Assembly (NCBI RefSeq): GCF_000403785.1
Contig: NZ_APHJ01000031.1
Coordinates: forward strand, 19,174-83,173
Direction: 5' to 3'
Source: Gillisia sp. CAL575
GTDB taxonomy: Bacteria > Bacteroidota > Bacteroidia > Flavobacteriales > Flavobacteriaceae
DNA: 64,000 nt
The notes under the pieces are model-generated. The model made no database searches and was not told where the DNA came from. It worked only from the letters and a program-made list of their open reading frames with translations. Shown here piece by piece: positions 1 to 9,208 of the stretch (its first letter is position 1; every line of letters starts with the position of its first letter). The translations under genes were made by a program, and so were the position numbers.

Positions 1-231
1 GATATCATCTTGTTAGATCTTAACATGCCCATTATGGATGGGTGGCAATTTTTAGATGAGTTTACAAAGATCAAGACCGAAAGAAAGATTACTATTTATA
101 TAATTACCTCCTCTGTAGATCCTACTGATGTTGAAAAGGCTAAGGAATACGATAATGTAAATAATTATCTAGTGAAACCTATAACACTAGATACTCTACA
201 ACAATTACTGCATGATGGTGGCAATAATTAA
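1..231 (+). CDS. Response regulator receiver domain protein (5' end missing)
   Basis: The reading frame is open from base 1, so only the C-terminal part of the protein is in the window. It contains the phospho-acceptor aspartate region (LLDLNMPIMDGW), the threonine/serine of beta-4 (ITSSVDP) and the lysine of beta-5 (YLVKPI), which are the conserved receiver-domain elements. The protein ends about 18 residues after the lysine, so no output domain follows: it is a stand-alone CheY-like receiver, perhaps partner of a kinase upstream of the window. An ATG or TTG inside the fragment should not be taken as its start. A strong hairpin follows at 252-280. Confidence 0.85.
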   Translation, partial: DIILLDLNMPIMDGWQFLDEFTKIKTERKITIYIITSSVDPTDVEKAKEYDNVNNYLVKPITLDTLQQLLHDGGNN

Positions 232-251
232 CTTTAAATAAAAGCATTAAA

Positions 252-286
252 AAAAGCCTCCTAAAATTTAGGAGGCTTTTTCTTTT
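252..286. terminator. Bidirectional rho-independent terminator
   Basis: AAAAGCCTCCT and AGGAGGCTTTT form an 11-bp stem (252-262 with 270-280) with a 7-base loop. It is followed by T-rich sequence on the plus strand and by an equivalent run on the minus strand. It lies between the receiver gene (plus) and rpsA (minus), which converge here, so it can serve both. Confidence 0.85.
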
Positions 287-315
287 TAAGCTTAAAAACT
301 AATGGTTTTGAAAGA

Positions 316-2142
316 CTATCCTTTCCCTTCCATTTTGTCTTTTAATGCTTGAAGATCTGCATTTACATCACCAATAGTGGTTTTCTCAGTGTTTTGAGCT
401 GATTTTTTAGCAGCTTGTTTCACGATTTTTTGCTCTTCTTCTTTATGTATAGCCATATGTGAAGCTACCACTCTCTTGAATTCTTTGTTGAATTCAATAA
501 TTTGGAACTCCGCAGACTCACCAGCATTAAGTTTCTTACCATCTTCTTTTTCAAGATGACGAGTAGGAACGAATGCAGTGATATCCTCATTAAACTCTAT
601 AGTTGCACCTTTGTCTACTATTTCAGCTATTTCCGCAGTATGTGTAGTACCTACAGCGAATTCAGTTTCATATTTATCCCAAGGGTTAGATTCAGTTTGC
701 TTGTGACCTAAACTTAATTTACGTCCTTCTACATCTAATTCTAATACAACAACTTCCAACTTATCACCTACGTTAGTAAATTCAGATGGATGCTTGATCT
801 TCTTAGTCCAAGAAAGGTCAGAAATATAAATAAGTCCGTCAATTCCTTCTTCCAATTCTACAAATACACCAAAGTTTGTAAAGTTACGTACAATACCTGT
901 GTGCTTAGAACCAACTGGATACTTAGAAGTAATATCTGTCCATGGATCTGCGCTTAATTGCTTAATACCAAGAGACATTTTACGATCGTCACGATCTAAA
1001 GTTAAGATTTGAGCTTCAATCTCATCCCCTACTTTAACAAAATCCTGAGCTGAACGTAAATGCGTACTCCAAGACATTTCAGAAACGTGAATAAGTCCTT
1101 CAACTCCTTCAGCAACTTCAATGAATGCTCCGTAATCTGCAATTACAACTACTTTTCCTTTAACGTTGTCTCCAACTTTAAGGTTTTCGTCTAAAGCTTC
1201 CCATGGATGTTTGTGTAATTGTTTTAAACCTAATTGAATTCTAGTCTTAGCTTCATCGAAGTCAAGAATAACAACATTTAATTTCTGGTCTAATTCAACT
1301 ATTTCGTTAGGATGGTTTATACGAGACCAAGAAAGATCTGTAATGTGAACCAATCCATCAACTCCACCAAGATCTACGAATACACCATAAGAAGTAATAT
1401 TCTTAACAGTACCTTCTAATACTTGACCTTTTTCTAGTTGACCAATAATTTCTTTTTTCTGCTCTTCGATATCCGCTTCGATAAGCGCTTTGTGAGATAC
1501 AACAACATTCTTAAATTCGTGGTTGATTTTCACAACTTTGAATTCCATTGTTTTACCTACGTAAGCATCGTAATCTCTAATTGGCTTCACGTCGATTTGA
1601 GAACCTGGCAAGAATGCCTCAATTCCAAATACATCTACGATCATACCACCTTTAGTACGACATTTAACAAAACCGTTTACGATTAATGCTTCATCATGTG
1701 CTTTGTTCACACGATCCCAAGCCATGATCACACGAGCTTTACGGTGAGAAAGGATTAATTGACCTGTAGCGTCTTCACGTACATCAATTAAAACTTCAAC
1801 CTCATCTCCAACTTTAAGATCTGGATTGTAACGGAATTCGTTTAAAGAGATAACTCCTTCACTTTTCGCGTTAATGTCAATAATAGCATCACGATCTGTG
1901 ATATTAATAACTCTACCAGTAGTAACTTCATCATCTAAAGTATCTACAAAGTTTTCAGCTACTAACTTCTCAAATTCTACTAACTTAGTATCATCTACAG
2001 GATCTATTCCTTCTTCGTAGTTGTGCCAGTTAAAGTCTTTTAAGAATTGTTCAGGGTTTTCCTGTTGTGCAGACGGTGCCGCGTGGTTTGAAACTTCAGA
2101 GTTAGACTCTTGAACTTCTTGATTTTTTGTTTCTTCAGCCAT
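316..2142 (-). CDS. rpsA: 30S ribosomal protein S1
   Basis: This 608-residue protein has six S1 RNA-binding repeats in a row after an acidic, glutamine-rich N-terminal extension of about 50 residues. Repeats three to five carry the typical GxV..I..YG.FV.L..G..GL.H.S.LSW pattern; the first, second and last are more divergent, as is usual for S1. S1 binds single-stranded mRNA and helps recruit it to the 30S subunit, a role that matters in Bacteroidota, where Shine-Dalgarno sequences are rarely used. The ATG at 2142 opens the protein and a good Bacteroidota promoter sits upstream at 2266-2296, giving a leader of about 115 nt. Identification is secure. Confidence 0.97.
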   Translation of the reverse strand: MAEETKNQEVQESNSEVSNHAAPSAQQENPEQFLKDFNWHNYEEGIDPVDDTKLVEFEKLVAENFVDTLDDEVTTGRVINITDRDAIIDINAKSEGVISLNEFRYNPDLKVGDEVEVLIDVREDATGQLILSHRKARVIMAWDRVNKAHDEALIVNGFVKCRTKGGMIVDVFGIEAFLPGSQIDVKPIRDYDAYVGKTMEFKVVKINHEFKNVVVSHKALIEADIEEQKKEIIGQLEKGQVLEGTVKNITSYGVFVDLGGVDGLVHITDLSWSRINHPNEIVELDQKLNVVILDFDEAKTRIQLGLKQLHKHPWEALDENLKVGDNVKGKVVVIADYGAFIEVAEGVEGLIHVSEMSWSTHLRSAQDFVKVGDEIEAQILTLDRDDRKMSLGIKQLSADPWTDITSKYPVGSKHTGIVRNFTNFGVFVELEEGIDGLIYISDLSWTKKIKHPSEFTNVGDKLEVVVLELDVEGRKLSLGHKQTESNPWDKYETEFAVGTTHTAEIAEIVDKGATIEFNEDITAFVPTRHLEKEDGKKLNAGESAEFQIIEFNKEFKRVVASHMAIHKEEEQKIVKQAAKKSAQNTEKTTIGDVNADLQALKDKMEGKG

Positions 2143-2265
2143 TGCTGATTGTAATATTTGTATTCTATGTTCTTTATGGAAATTTCAGATAATTAAACAC
2201 AGAAGTGATTATATATTTGATTTTCAACCCTTTTCTATTTCCATTTCTTTATCTAAAAAGGAGTG

Positions 2266-2296
2266 CAAAAATACAACTTAATTTGTTATATTCAAA
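2266..2296 (-). promoter_or_regulatory. Promoter of rpsA, Bacteroidota type
   Basis: Read on the minus strand there is TTTG (2293-2296), a 19-bp spacer and TATTTTTG (2266-2273). This matches the Bacteroidota sigma-ABfr -33/-7 consensus (TTTG and TAnnTTTG) exactly, with the preferred spacing. Transcription would start near 2259, well upstream of the rpsA ATG, leaving room for leader-based autoregulation of the kind known for ribosomal protein genes (inference). Confidence 0.75.
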
Positions 2297-2313
2297 TATT
2301 TGAGAACTCTGTT

Positions 2314-3480
2314 TTATGAAACTGAATTTTTAAATAAAAAATGAAAGATTAAAATAAGTACAGAGTAGATAAGTCCAAGTGTTGCGACCCCGGTCCAACC
2401 AAATTCTTGCCATGCATAAGCACCTGTAATAGTACCTAAAGCTCCTCCAATAAAATACCCAACCATATAGATAGTATTGATTCTATTTCTAGCATTCTGA
2501 TTTTTTGAAAAGATGATGTTCTGATTAGTAATATGTAAAGATTGTAATCCCATATCAACCAAGATCACTCCTATTATCAAACCTATAATAGAACTACCGG
2601 AAAACACGAATATTCCCCAAGCCACGATCATTAAAAAAGTAGAAATGGTGATAAGTCTGTTTTTATTCATACTATCACTAAGTTTTCCCATAACAGTAGC
2701 GGCAAGCGCACCTCCAATTCCCAGAATTCCAAAAGCACCTGTAACGGCGCTTCCATAATTAAATGAATCTTCCATTAGAAATACCAAGGTGGTCCAAAAT
2801 GCACTAAATCCTGCAAATCCTAATCCTCCTCTCATGGCCGCTAATCTTACCGAACTTTCAGATCTAAAGTAATGCAGTATAGATTTCATTAGTTGTGCAT
2901 AAGTACCTTTAAAATCTGGAGCTAGTTCTGGTAACTTGTATTTAAGCAACACCCAATAGATCAGCATAATTCCTGTAGCAATATAATACATGGCTCTCCA
3001 ACCAAGATACTCACCTACCATTCCGCTTATAAATCTACTTCCCAAGATTCCAATTAGCAGTCCGCTCATCACAATACCTATGGCTCTTCCTTTCCTTTCT
3101 TCTGAAGCTAACTGGGCAGCCATTGGAACAAAGAGTTGGGGAACTACTGAAGAAAATCCAATAAAAAAACTGGCAATAGTAAGAATTAATAACGAAGGTG
3201 CTAAAGCAGCTGCCAGCAAGCTGATTACAATTGCGATAAAATCTATTAGGATAAGTTTTTTTCGGGGAAATTTATCTCCGAGTGGAATTATAAATAATAA
3301 TCCTAAGGCATATCCTATTTGAGTAAATAAAGGAATATTACTAACAGCTGTTTCTTTAACCTGATAAGTTTCTGCTATAAGATTTAAAAGCGGCTGATTA
3401 TAATAGTTATTGGCTACCACCAATCCTGCTCCAACAGCCATTAAATATAATAATGAATTGGGAAGTTTAGCCTCAGTCAT
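2314..3480 (-). CDS. MFS transporter (DHA1-like efflux permease)
   Basis: A 388-residue integral membrane protein with about twelve predicted hydrophobic helices. It has the MFS loop-2/3 signature region (GDKFPRKKLI) after helix 2 and a second related motif (GKLSDSMNKNRLI) at the domain repeat, so it belongs to the major facilitator superfamily, probably the drug/sugar efflux DHA1 branch. The N-terminal motif NNYYNQPLL after helix 1 is shared with YnfM/arabinose-efflux-type permeases. The substrate cannot be read from the sequence. It starts 16 bp after cmk on the same strand and is probably co-transcribed with it, without an obvious functional link. Confidence 0.85.
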   Translation of the reverse strand: MTEAKLPNSLLYLMAVGAGLVVANNYYNQPLLNLIAETYQVKETAVSNIPLFTQIGYALGLLFIIPLGDKFPRKKLILIDFIAIVISLLAAALAPSLLILTIASFFIGFSSVVPQLFVPMAAQLASEERKGRAIGIVMSGLLIGILGSRFISGMVGEYLGWRAMYYIATGIMLIYWVLLKYKLPELAPDFKGTYAQLMKSILHYFRSESSVRLAAMRGGLGFAGFSAFWTTLVFLMEDSFNYGSAVTGAFGILGIGGALAATVMGKLSDSMNKNRLITISTFLMIVAWGIFVFSGSSIIGLIIGVILVDMGLQSLHITNQNIIFSKNQNARNRINTIYMVGYFIGGALGTITGAYAWQEFGWTGVATLGLIYSVLILIFHFLFKNSVS

Positions 3481-3496
3481 TCAGCTTTGGCAAGTT

Positions 3497-4198
3497 TTAA
3501 TTAGGCTTAGCTATAACATCATTGGCAATATTAAGCAAGGTATTGAACTGCTCCTCCAATGTTAATGAAGAATTATCAATTTCTATGGCATCATCGGCTT
3601 TTACTAAAGGAGAATCTTCTCTAGTGGTATCTAAATGGTCTCTCTCTTCTACATTTTTGAGAACCTCATCGTAACTCACTTCCTGCCCTTTTTCTTTCAT
3701 TTCCTTAAATCGGCGCTTTGCTCTTTCCTCTGCAGTGGCGGTCATAAAGATCTTTAATTCAGCATTAGGAAAAACAACCGTTCCAATATCTCTACCATCC
3801 ATTACCACTCCTTTCTCCAAGCCCATTAGTTGTTGTTGAGAAACAAGTTTAGCACGAACTTTTGAAACTGCCGCTACCCTACTTACGTACTGAGAAACTT
3901 CTAAAGTACGAACCTCATCCTCAATATTTTCATCATTCAAATATATAGCAGCGAAACCACGAGAAGCCTCGAAAGCAAATTTTAAATTTAAAGAAGGCAA
4001 GTCTTTAATTAAACTTTCTTCATCAAAAGTATCCTTGGTGATATATTTTTTTCTCATTGCATATAGCGTAATAGCTCTATACATAGCACCAGTATCTACA
4101 TATACATAACTTAATTCTTTGGCTAGTTGTTTTGCTACTGTGCTTTTTCCTGTAGAAGAAAAACCGTCTATTGCTATGGTAATTTTATGATCTGTCAA
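3497..4198 (-). CDS. cmk: (d)CMP kinase
   Basis: This 233-residue cytoplasmic enzyme phosphorylates CMP and dCMP to the diphosphates using ATP. The P-loop is GFSSTGKST near residue 12. It is followed by the substrate-binding VDTGAMYRA segment and by the DGRDIGTVVFP motif typical of bacterial CMP kinases, and a lid arginine cluster (EERAKRRF) is visible. Length matches the family. The gene has its own -7 element upstream (4241-4248) below the lon terminator, so it is probably transcribed separately from lon and together with the MFS gene. In many bacteria cmk lies near rpsA, as here. Confidence 0.96.
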   Translation of the reverse strand: MTDHKITIAIDGFSSTGKSTVAKQLAKELSYVYVDTGAMYRAITLYAMRKKYITKDTFDEESLIKDLPSLNLKFAFEASRGFAAIYLNDENIEDEVRTLEVSQYVSRVAAVSKVRAKLVSQQQLMGLEKGVVMDGRDIGTVVFPNAELKIFMTATAEERAKRRFKEMKEKGQEVSYDEVLKNVEERDHLDTTREDSPLVKADDAIEIDNSSLTLEEQFNTLLNIANDVIAKPN

Positions 4199-4240
4199 TC
4201 TATTAGATTTAATGGATTATTCCTGTTTACTTTTCAACTT

Positions 4241-4248
4241 CAAAGATA
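4241..4248 (-). promoter_or_regulatory. Putative -7 element of the cmk promoter
   Basis: TATCTTTG on the minus strand fits TAnnTTTG and lies 42 bp before the cmk ATG, just downstream of the lon terminator. No clear TTTG -33 element is seen at the expected distance, so the call rests on the -7 element alone. Confidence 0.45.
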
Positions 4249-4271
4249 AATAAAGCAGAATTTAAATTGTA

Positions 4272-4303
4272 AAAAAAATAAACCCTGAATTGCTTCAGGG
4301 TTT
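4272..4303 (-). terminator. Rho-independent terminator of lon
   Basis: On the minus strand AAACCCTGAA pairs with TTCAGGGTTT around a short loop (4280-4303) and runs into a T-rich tract (4272-4279). It begins 7 bp after the lon stop codon. Confidence 0.85.
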
Positions 4304-4309
4304 GGAATC

Positions 4310-6760
4310 TTATAGTTCTTTTGGGTTATCTACTTTCTCGTTAGTAAGGGCAAGTTCAATAACGTCTTTCATTTCCCTCACATAATGAAAAGTAAGGCCT
4401 TTTAAATAATCTGCCTTGATCTCTTCTATATCTCTTCTGTTCTCTTCACAAAGGATGATTTCTTTTATTCTTGCTCTCTTGGCTGCAAGGATTTTCTCCT
4501 TGATTCCCCCAACAGGCAATACCTTTCCTCTTAAAGTGATCTCTCCTGTCATTGCCAGACTCTTCTTGATCTTACGCTGAGTAAATAAAGACACCAAAGA
4601 TGTTAGCATAGTAATTCCTGCGCTAGGCCCATCTTTTGGAGTTGCTCCTTCTGGTACGTGAATATGAACGTTATATTTCTCAAACACTTCAGGATCTAAA
4701 TTCAGCATTTCTGCATTTGCTTTAAGATATTCCATTGCGATGGTAGCAGATTCTTTCATTACCTTTCCAAGGTTTCCGGTAATATTTAAATTTCCTTTTC
4801 CTTTAGATAAAATAGATTCAATAAATAAGATATCTCCACCTACGCTTGTCCAAGCCAAACCTGTAACTACTCCCGCAACATCGTTATTCTCATATTTGTC
4901 ACGCTCCATTCTAGGACTTCCTAAAATCTTTATTACATCTTCATTAGTGATCTTCACCACATACTCTTCCTCCATTGCAATATTCTTGGCAGCATAACGC
5001 ACCATTTTTGCAATTTGCTTTTCTAAACCACGAACTCCAGACTCTCTAGTATAACCTTCTACAATCTTCTCTAATTGTGCTTTACCAATCTTGATGTGTT
5101 CTTTAGTAAGTCCGTGTTCTTTAAGTTGCTTAGGCAGTAAATGTTGCTTAGCGATCTCTACTTTTTCTTCTATAGTATATCCCGTAACATTAATGATTTC
5201 CATTCTATCTCGAAGAGCGGGTTGCACAGTACTTAAACTATTTGCAGTTGCAATGAACATCACTTTAGAAAGATCAAATCCCATTTCCAGAAAGTTATCA
5301 TGAAACTCACTATTCTGCTCTGGATCTAAAACTTCTAATAATGCTGAAGACGGATCTCCATTATGACCACTATTAAGTTTATCTATTTCATCTAAAACAA
5401 AAACGGGGTTACTTGTGCCAGCCTTCTTAAGACTCTGGATAATCCTACCCGGCATCGCGCCAATATAGGTCTTTCTATGTCCTCTTATTTCAGCTTCATC
5501 TCTTAGTCCACCTAAAGAAATACGCACATATTCTCTACCTAATGCTTCAGCAATAGATCTTCCTAAAGAGGTTTTCCCAACTCCTGGAGGTCCATATAAA
5601 CATAAGATTGGAGATTTCATGTCATTTCTAAGCTTTAAAACAGCTAAATATTCAATGATACGCTCCTTTACATCATCTAATCCATAATGATCTCTATCTA
5701 GTATTTTCTTAGCGCGCTTGAGATCAAATTTATCTTTGCTAAATTCATCCCAAGGAAGATCTAGAAAAAGATCCAAATAATTTCTTTGAATAGAATACTC
5801 AGCAACCTGAGGATTCATTCGCTGCATTTTAGCCAGCTCTTTTGTAAAGTGCTTTTCAACTTTTTCGTCCCATTTTTTACTTTTAGCACGAACTCGCATC
5901 TCTTCCATCTCATCTTCATTAGAAGCTCCACCAAGTTCTTCTTGGATAGTCTTTAATTGCTGATGAAGGAAATACTCACGCTGCTGCTGACTCATGTCGC
6001 TTTGCACCTTACTTTGGATCACATTTTTAAGTTCCAGTTTCTGGTTCTCAACGTTCATGAATTTTAAAGTCTCCAGCGCTCGAGTCTTTAAATTATTGGT
6101 CTTCAATAATTTTTGCTTTTCCTCTACACTCAAATTCATGTTAGAAGACACAAAATTTATAAGGAAAGAAGGGCTTTCAATATTCTTTATTGCAAAAGAT
6201 GCTTCCGACGGGATATTCGGACTTCCCTTGATGATTTGAAGCGCAAGATCCTTAATAGATTCTATAATAGCTCCAAATTCAGCATTCTTAAGCTCTGGTC
6301 TAACTTCTGGAACTTCATCTACAGAAGCCGTCATGTAAGGTTTTTCAGAAATTACCTCTTTAATTTTAAACCGTTTTTTCCCTTGTATAATAACAGTTGT
6401 ATTCCCATCGGGCATTTTAAGCACTCTTAGAATTCTTGCTACTACTCCTGTTTTATAAATATCATCTACTCCAGGGTTTTCTACATCTTCATCCTTTTGA
6501 GCTACAACACCAATAACTTTATTTCCGCTATTTGCATCGTTAATAAGCTTTATGGAAGTATCTCTTCCCGCTGTAATTGGTATTACAACACCGGGAAACA
6601 AAACAGTATTTCTTAAAGGTAATATTGGTAAATTTTCGGGGAGTTCTTCTTTATTTATCTCCTCTTCATCTTCTGGGGTCATCAAAGGAATTAATTCTGC
6701 ATCTTCATCGATTCCTTGAAATGACAAACTGTCAATATTTAATAATTTAGATTTAGCCAT
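4310..6760 (-). CDS. lon: ATP-dependent protease Lon
   Basis: An 816-residue cytoplasmic AAA+ serine protease that degrades misfolded and regulatory proteins. The N-terminal LON substrate-binding domain covers about residues 42-240. The AAA+ module has Walker [10 protein letters not shown] (390-398) and Walker B VFVLDEID (453-460). The C-terminal protease domain carries the catalytic Ser713 in [11 protein letters not shown] and Lys756 in [13 protein letters not shown]. All key residues are intact and the length is that of Bacteroidota Lon proteins. A small inverted repeat lies just before the start (6776-6793). The ATG at 6760 begins a sensible N-terminus. Confidence 0.98.
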   Translation of the reverse strand: MAKSKLLNIDSLSFQGIDEDAELIPLMTPEDEEEINKEELPENLPILPLRNTVLFPGVVIPITAGRDTSIKLINDANSGNKVIGVVAQKDEDVENPGVDDIYKTGVVARILRVLKMPDGNTTVIIQGKKRFKIKEVISEKPYMTASVDEVPEVRPELKNAEFGAIIESIKDLALQIIKGSPNIPSEASFAIKNIESPSFLINFVSSNMNLSVEEKQKLLKTNNLKTRALETLKFMNVENQKLELKNVIQSKVQSDMSQQQREYFLHQQLKTIQEELGGASNEDEMEEMRVRAKSKKWDEKVEKHFTKELAKMQRMNPQVAEYSIQRNYLDLFLDLPWDEFSKDKFDLKRAKKILDRDHYGLDDVKERIIEYLAVLKLRNDMKSPILCLYGPPGVGKTSLGRSIAEALGREYVRISLGGLRDEAEIRGHRKTYIGAMPGRIIQSLKKAGTSNPVFVLDEIDKLNSGHNGDPSSALLEVLDPEQNSEFHDNFLEMGFDLSKVMFIATANSLSTVQPALRDRMEIINVTGYTIEEKVEIAKQHLLPKQLKEHGLTKEHIKIGKAQLEKIVEGYTRESGVRGLEKQIAKMVRYAAKNIAMEEEYVVKITNEDVIKILGSPRMERDKYENNDVAGVVTGLAWTSVGGDILFIESILSKGKGNLNITGNLGKVMKESATIAMEYLKANAEMLNLDPEVFEKYNVHIHVPEGATPKDGPSAGITMLTSLVSLFTQRKIKKSLAMTGEITLRGKVLPVGGIKEKILAAKRARIKEIILCEENRRDIEEIKADYLKGLTFHYVREMKDVIELALTNEKVDNPKEL

Positions 6761-6775
6761 ATCTTTATTTAGGTC

Positions 6776-6793
6776 AAACTGTCACTACAGTTT
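6776..6793. promoter_or_regulatory. Inverted repeat in the lon leader
   Basis: AAACTGT and ACAGTTT are perfect 7-bp arms separated by CACT, beginning 16 bp upstream of the lon ATG. This could be an operator or a small mRNA hairpin. It resembles no heat-shock operator I know (it is not CIRCE), so the function is unknown. Confidence 0.3.
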
Positions 6794-6977
6794 ATTATTT
6801 ATATCCACGCACAATTTGCTGCGAGGGTTTAATCCTACTGCCTCTGTACGTAGCGGGTATTATTTTAATCTGTTATTTCAATTGTTATGCCACCAAAAAG
6901 AATTCAACTTTTTTTTCAGAAACTGTAACAATTTAAAAACATAGGTATCTTTATAGTAGAAGCCTAATAGAAATTTC

Positions 6978-7541
6978 TTGACACCGACCATTACTTATAC
7001 AGAAGATTTGATTGTACGTTGCAAAAAACAGGAGCATCGAGCACAATTAGAAGTATACAAGAAATATTACAAAGCGATGTATAATACTGCCCTTAGAATT
7101 GTAAAGGATTCTGCGGAAGCGGAAGATATTATGCAAGAAGGATTTATCACGGCTTTTTCTAAGATCGATTCATTTGAAGGGAAATCTACATTCGGAGCCT
7201 GGATCAAGAAAATTGTAGTAAACCTTAGTATCAATGCGTATAACAAGAGAACAAAATATATCCAGGTTTCTTATAATGATGAGTTTAAGAATAAAATGGA
7301 TGAAGGAACAGAGATTGGCATCGTTGAAGAGGAAGAAAACCAATGTAGAATTCAGCATATTTTAAGAAAGTTCGAATCTCTTAAAGAAAGCTATAGAGTT
7401 GTACTTACGCTTCATTTAATTGAAGGATATGATAATGATGAAATCTGTGAGATCCTAAAATTAAGCCCTGCTAATTGTAGAACTACCATCTCTAGAGCAA
7501 AAGTACAATTAAGAAAAATATTATCAGAAAATGAAAGATGA
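6978..7541 (+). CDS. ECF-type RNA polymerase sigma factor
   Basis: A 187-residue sigma-70 family protein of the extracytoplasmic-function group. Region 2 is seen in YNTALRIVKDSAEAEDIMQEGFITAF (core binding and -10 recognition), and region 4 as a helix-turn-helix near residues 145-180 (IEGYDNDEICEILKLSPANCRTTISRAK). The start is a TTG at 6978; the protein begins as ECF factors usually do (TEDLIVRCKKQEHRAQ), and the next ATG would delete part of region 2.1. It overlaps the next gene by 11 bp, and that gene encodes a membrane protein with anti-sigma features, so the pair probably responds to an envelope signal. Confidence 0.93.
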   Translation: MTPTITYTEDLIVRCKKQEHRAQLEVYKKYYKAMYNTALRIVKDSAEAEDIMQEGFITAFSKIDSFEGKSTFGAWIKKIVVNLSINAYNKRTKYIQVSYNDEFKNKMDEGTEIGIVEEEENQCRIQHILRKFESLKESYRVVLTLHLIEGYDNDEICEILKLSPANCRTTISRAKVQLRKILSENER

Positions 7542-8097
7542 AGAATTATATAAACTCTTTATAAACGAAGATTGCGATCTAGAAGAACCAGAAATTGGTC
7601 ATGAAGAACGTTTTCTATATAAATTAAAAGAGTCCCGGAACTTAAGAAGCTCAAGAGGCGAAAACCCTGTTAGACCAATATGGAAATCTTGGATAGCCAT
7701 TGCTGCAAGCATTGTTTTTATAATACTTATTGCTGGGAGCTTTTTAAGCTCAAACATTTTATCGAAGCCTGCAGATCTTGCTACTATTTCTCCTGAAATG
7801 AAGGAAACACAAGATTTTTATGCAAAAGCTATAAGAGCGGAACTGGAAAAGGTGAATGCTTCTAAATCGCCTGAAACAAAAATCATAATCGATGATGCCT
7901 TAGTGCAAATGGAACGTCTAGATGAAGAATATAAAAAACTTAAGATAGACCTCTCTATAAGTGGGAAAGATAAACGGGTAATATTCGCTATGGTTTCCAA
8001 CTTACAACAACGTATAGATCTTTTGAATACCGTTTTAAGACAAATTGAAGATATTAAAGAACTAAAAAACTATAAAAATGAAAGCACTACTATTTAA
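7531..8097 (+). CDS. Anti-sigma-factor-like single-pass membrane protein
   Basis: This 188-residue protein has a cytoplasmic N-terminal half of about 50 residues, one hydrophobic segment (IAIAASIVFIILIAGSF, about 53-70) and a periplasmic, largely helical C-terminal part with heptad-like leucines. That layout, together with translation coupling to the sigma gene upstream (11-bp overlap), suggests an anti-sigma factor. I see no zinc-binding HxxxCxxC motif, so it is not a ZAS-type anti-sigma. The downstream beta-solenoid gene overlaps it by 20 bp. The function is inferred from context and topology only. Confidence 0.6.
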   Translation: MKDEELYKLFINEDCDLEEPEIGHEERFLYKLKESRNLRSSRGENPVRPIWKSWIAIAASIVFIILIAGSFLSSNILSKPADLATISPEMKETQDFYAKAIRAELEKVNASKSPETKIIIDDALVQMERLDEEYKKLKIDLSISGKDKRVIFAMVSNLQQRIDLLNTVLRQIEDIKELKNYKNESTTI

Positions 8098-9184
8098 CAT
8101 ATTAATCCTTTTAGTAATGTATCCCGCAGTTCCAAATAATAGTGAAAATGAGGCAACACCAGATAAAATTTCTGGCAAGCATACTAAGGAGAAAAAGATT
8201 TCTAAATCTTATGATGTAGCTGCAGATGCTCTTCTAAAAATTGACAATAGTTATGGGAATATAGATGTTAGTACGTGGAGCCAGAATAAAGTTCAAATTG
8301 AAGTAGTAATCAAGGTGAATGGAAATGACGAACAAAAAGTAAAAGAAAAGCTGGAAGGGATCTATGTAAAATTTAATCAATCTTCTGAAGGAGTAAGTGC
8401 TAAGACCTATTTTGAGGAAGAAAGCAGATCTTGGTGGAATATGATCTTTGGTGAGAATAATAATATAAATATGGAGATTAATTATGTTATTAAAGCACCT
8501 ATTACAAATAATGTCCATCTTATAAATAACTACGGAAATATCTATCTAGATAAACTAACCGGGAATGCAAAAATTAATTGCGATTATGGAAGCATCGACA
8601 TTGGAGAATTGCTAGGGAATACTAATAATATTAATATAGACTACTCCAGAAATAGTCATATAAGAGTAGTTAAAAACGCAGTGATAAATGCAGATTATTC
8701 TGAATTTGAAGTAGAAGATGCAAAAACTCTGGATATCAATGCAGATTATTCTAAAAGCAAAATAAGAAAAGTAGAGTATCTAAAATACAATGGAGATTAT
8801 GGGAGTTTAAATGTAGATAAGCTTAGAAAACTTGACGGCAACGGGGATTATGTGAGCACAAAAATTGGACAAGCTTATCAAGCTATAGATCTTAACGTAG
8901 ACTATGGAAGTCTCGAAATAACTAAAATTATGAAAGGTGCAGGAGACATAAAAATTAAATCCAATTACGCTGGAGTAAAAATTGGCTATGCAATGGATCA
9001 AGCTTTCGACTTTGATATCGTCTCCACTTATGGAGGAATAGATGGAATGGACGAATTAGAAATTCAAAAGAAAAATGAGGAATCATACAAAAAGAGTTAT
9101 TCTGGTTACCATATAAAATCTGGCAACTCAAGTAATATTATAATAAGAAGCAATTACGCCAGTATCACATTTCAGAAAAAATAA
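8078..9184 (+). CDS. DUF4097-like exported beta-solenoid protein
   Basis: A 368-residue protein with an N-terminal signal-like segment (ALLFNILILLVMYPAV). The body is built from about twelve degenerate repeats centred on N/D-Y-G/S-x-x-x-V/I (for example NSYGNIDV, NNYGNIYL, CDYGSIDI, GDYGSLNV), spaced roughly 18-25 residues, which predicts a right-handed beta-helix. This is the pattern of the DUF4097/adhesin-like family. No enzymatic motif is visible. It overlaps the putative anti-sigma gene by 20 bp and precedes the DUF2807 protein by 24 bp, so the four genes form one operon; a role in the envelope or as a target or sensor of the sigma system is likely but unproven. Confidence 0.75.
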   Translation: MKALLFNILILLVMYPAVPNNSENEATPDKISGKHTKEKKISKSYDVAADALLKIDNSYGNIDVSTWSQNKVQIEVVIKVNGNDEQKVKEKLEGIYVKFNQSSEGVSAKTYFEEESRSWWNMIFGENNNINMEINYVIKAPITNNVHLINNYGNIYLDKLTGNAKINCDYGSIDIGELLGNTNNINIDYSRNSHIRVVKNAVINADYSEFEVEDAKTLDINADYSKSKIRKVEYLKYNGDYGSLNVDKLRKLDGNGDYVSTKIGQAYQAIDLNVDYGSLEITKIMKGAGDIKIKSNYAGVKIGYAMDQAFDFDIVSTYGGIDGMDELEIQKKNEESYKKSYSGYHIKSGNSSNIIIRSNYASITFQKK

Positions 9185-9208
9185 ACCAACAACTAAAACA
9201 AATCAATC

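Noticed and set aside
6978..6983. TTGACA as a -35 promoter element
   Set aside because: It is the TTG start codon region of the ECF sigma gene. Bacteroidota primary sigma does not use TTGACA/TATAAT, and no -10 follows in the right place.
7370..7381. TTCGAATC motif suggesting a tRNA T-arm
   Set aside because: It lies inside the sigma factor coding region and no cloverleaf can be formed around it. No tRNA was found elsewhere in the window.
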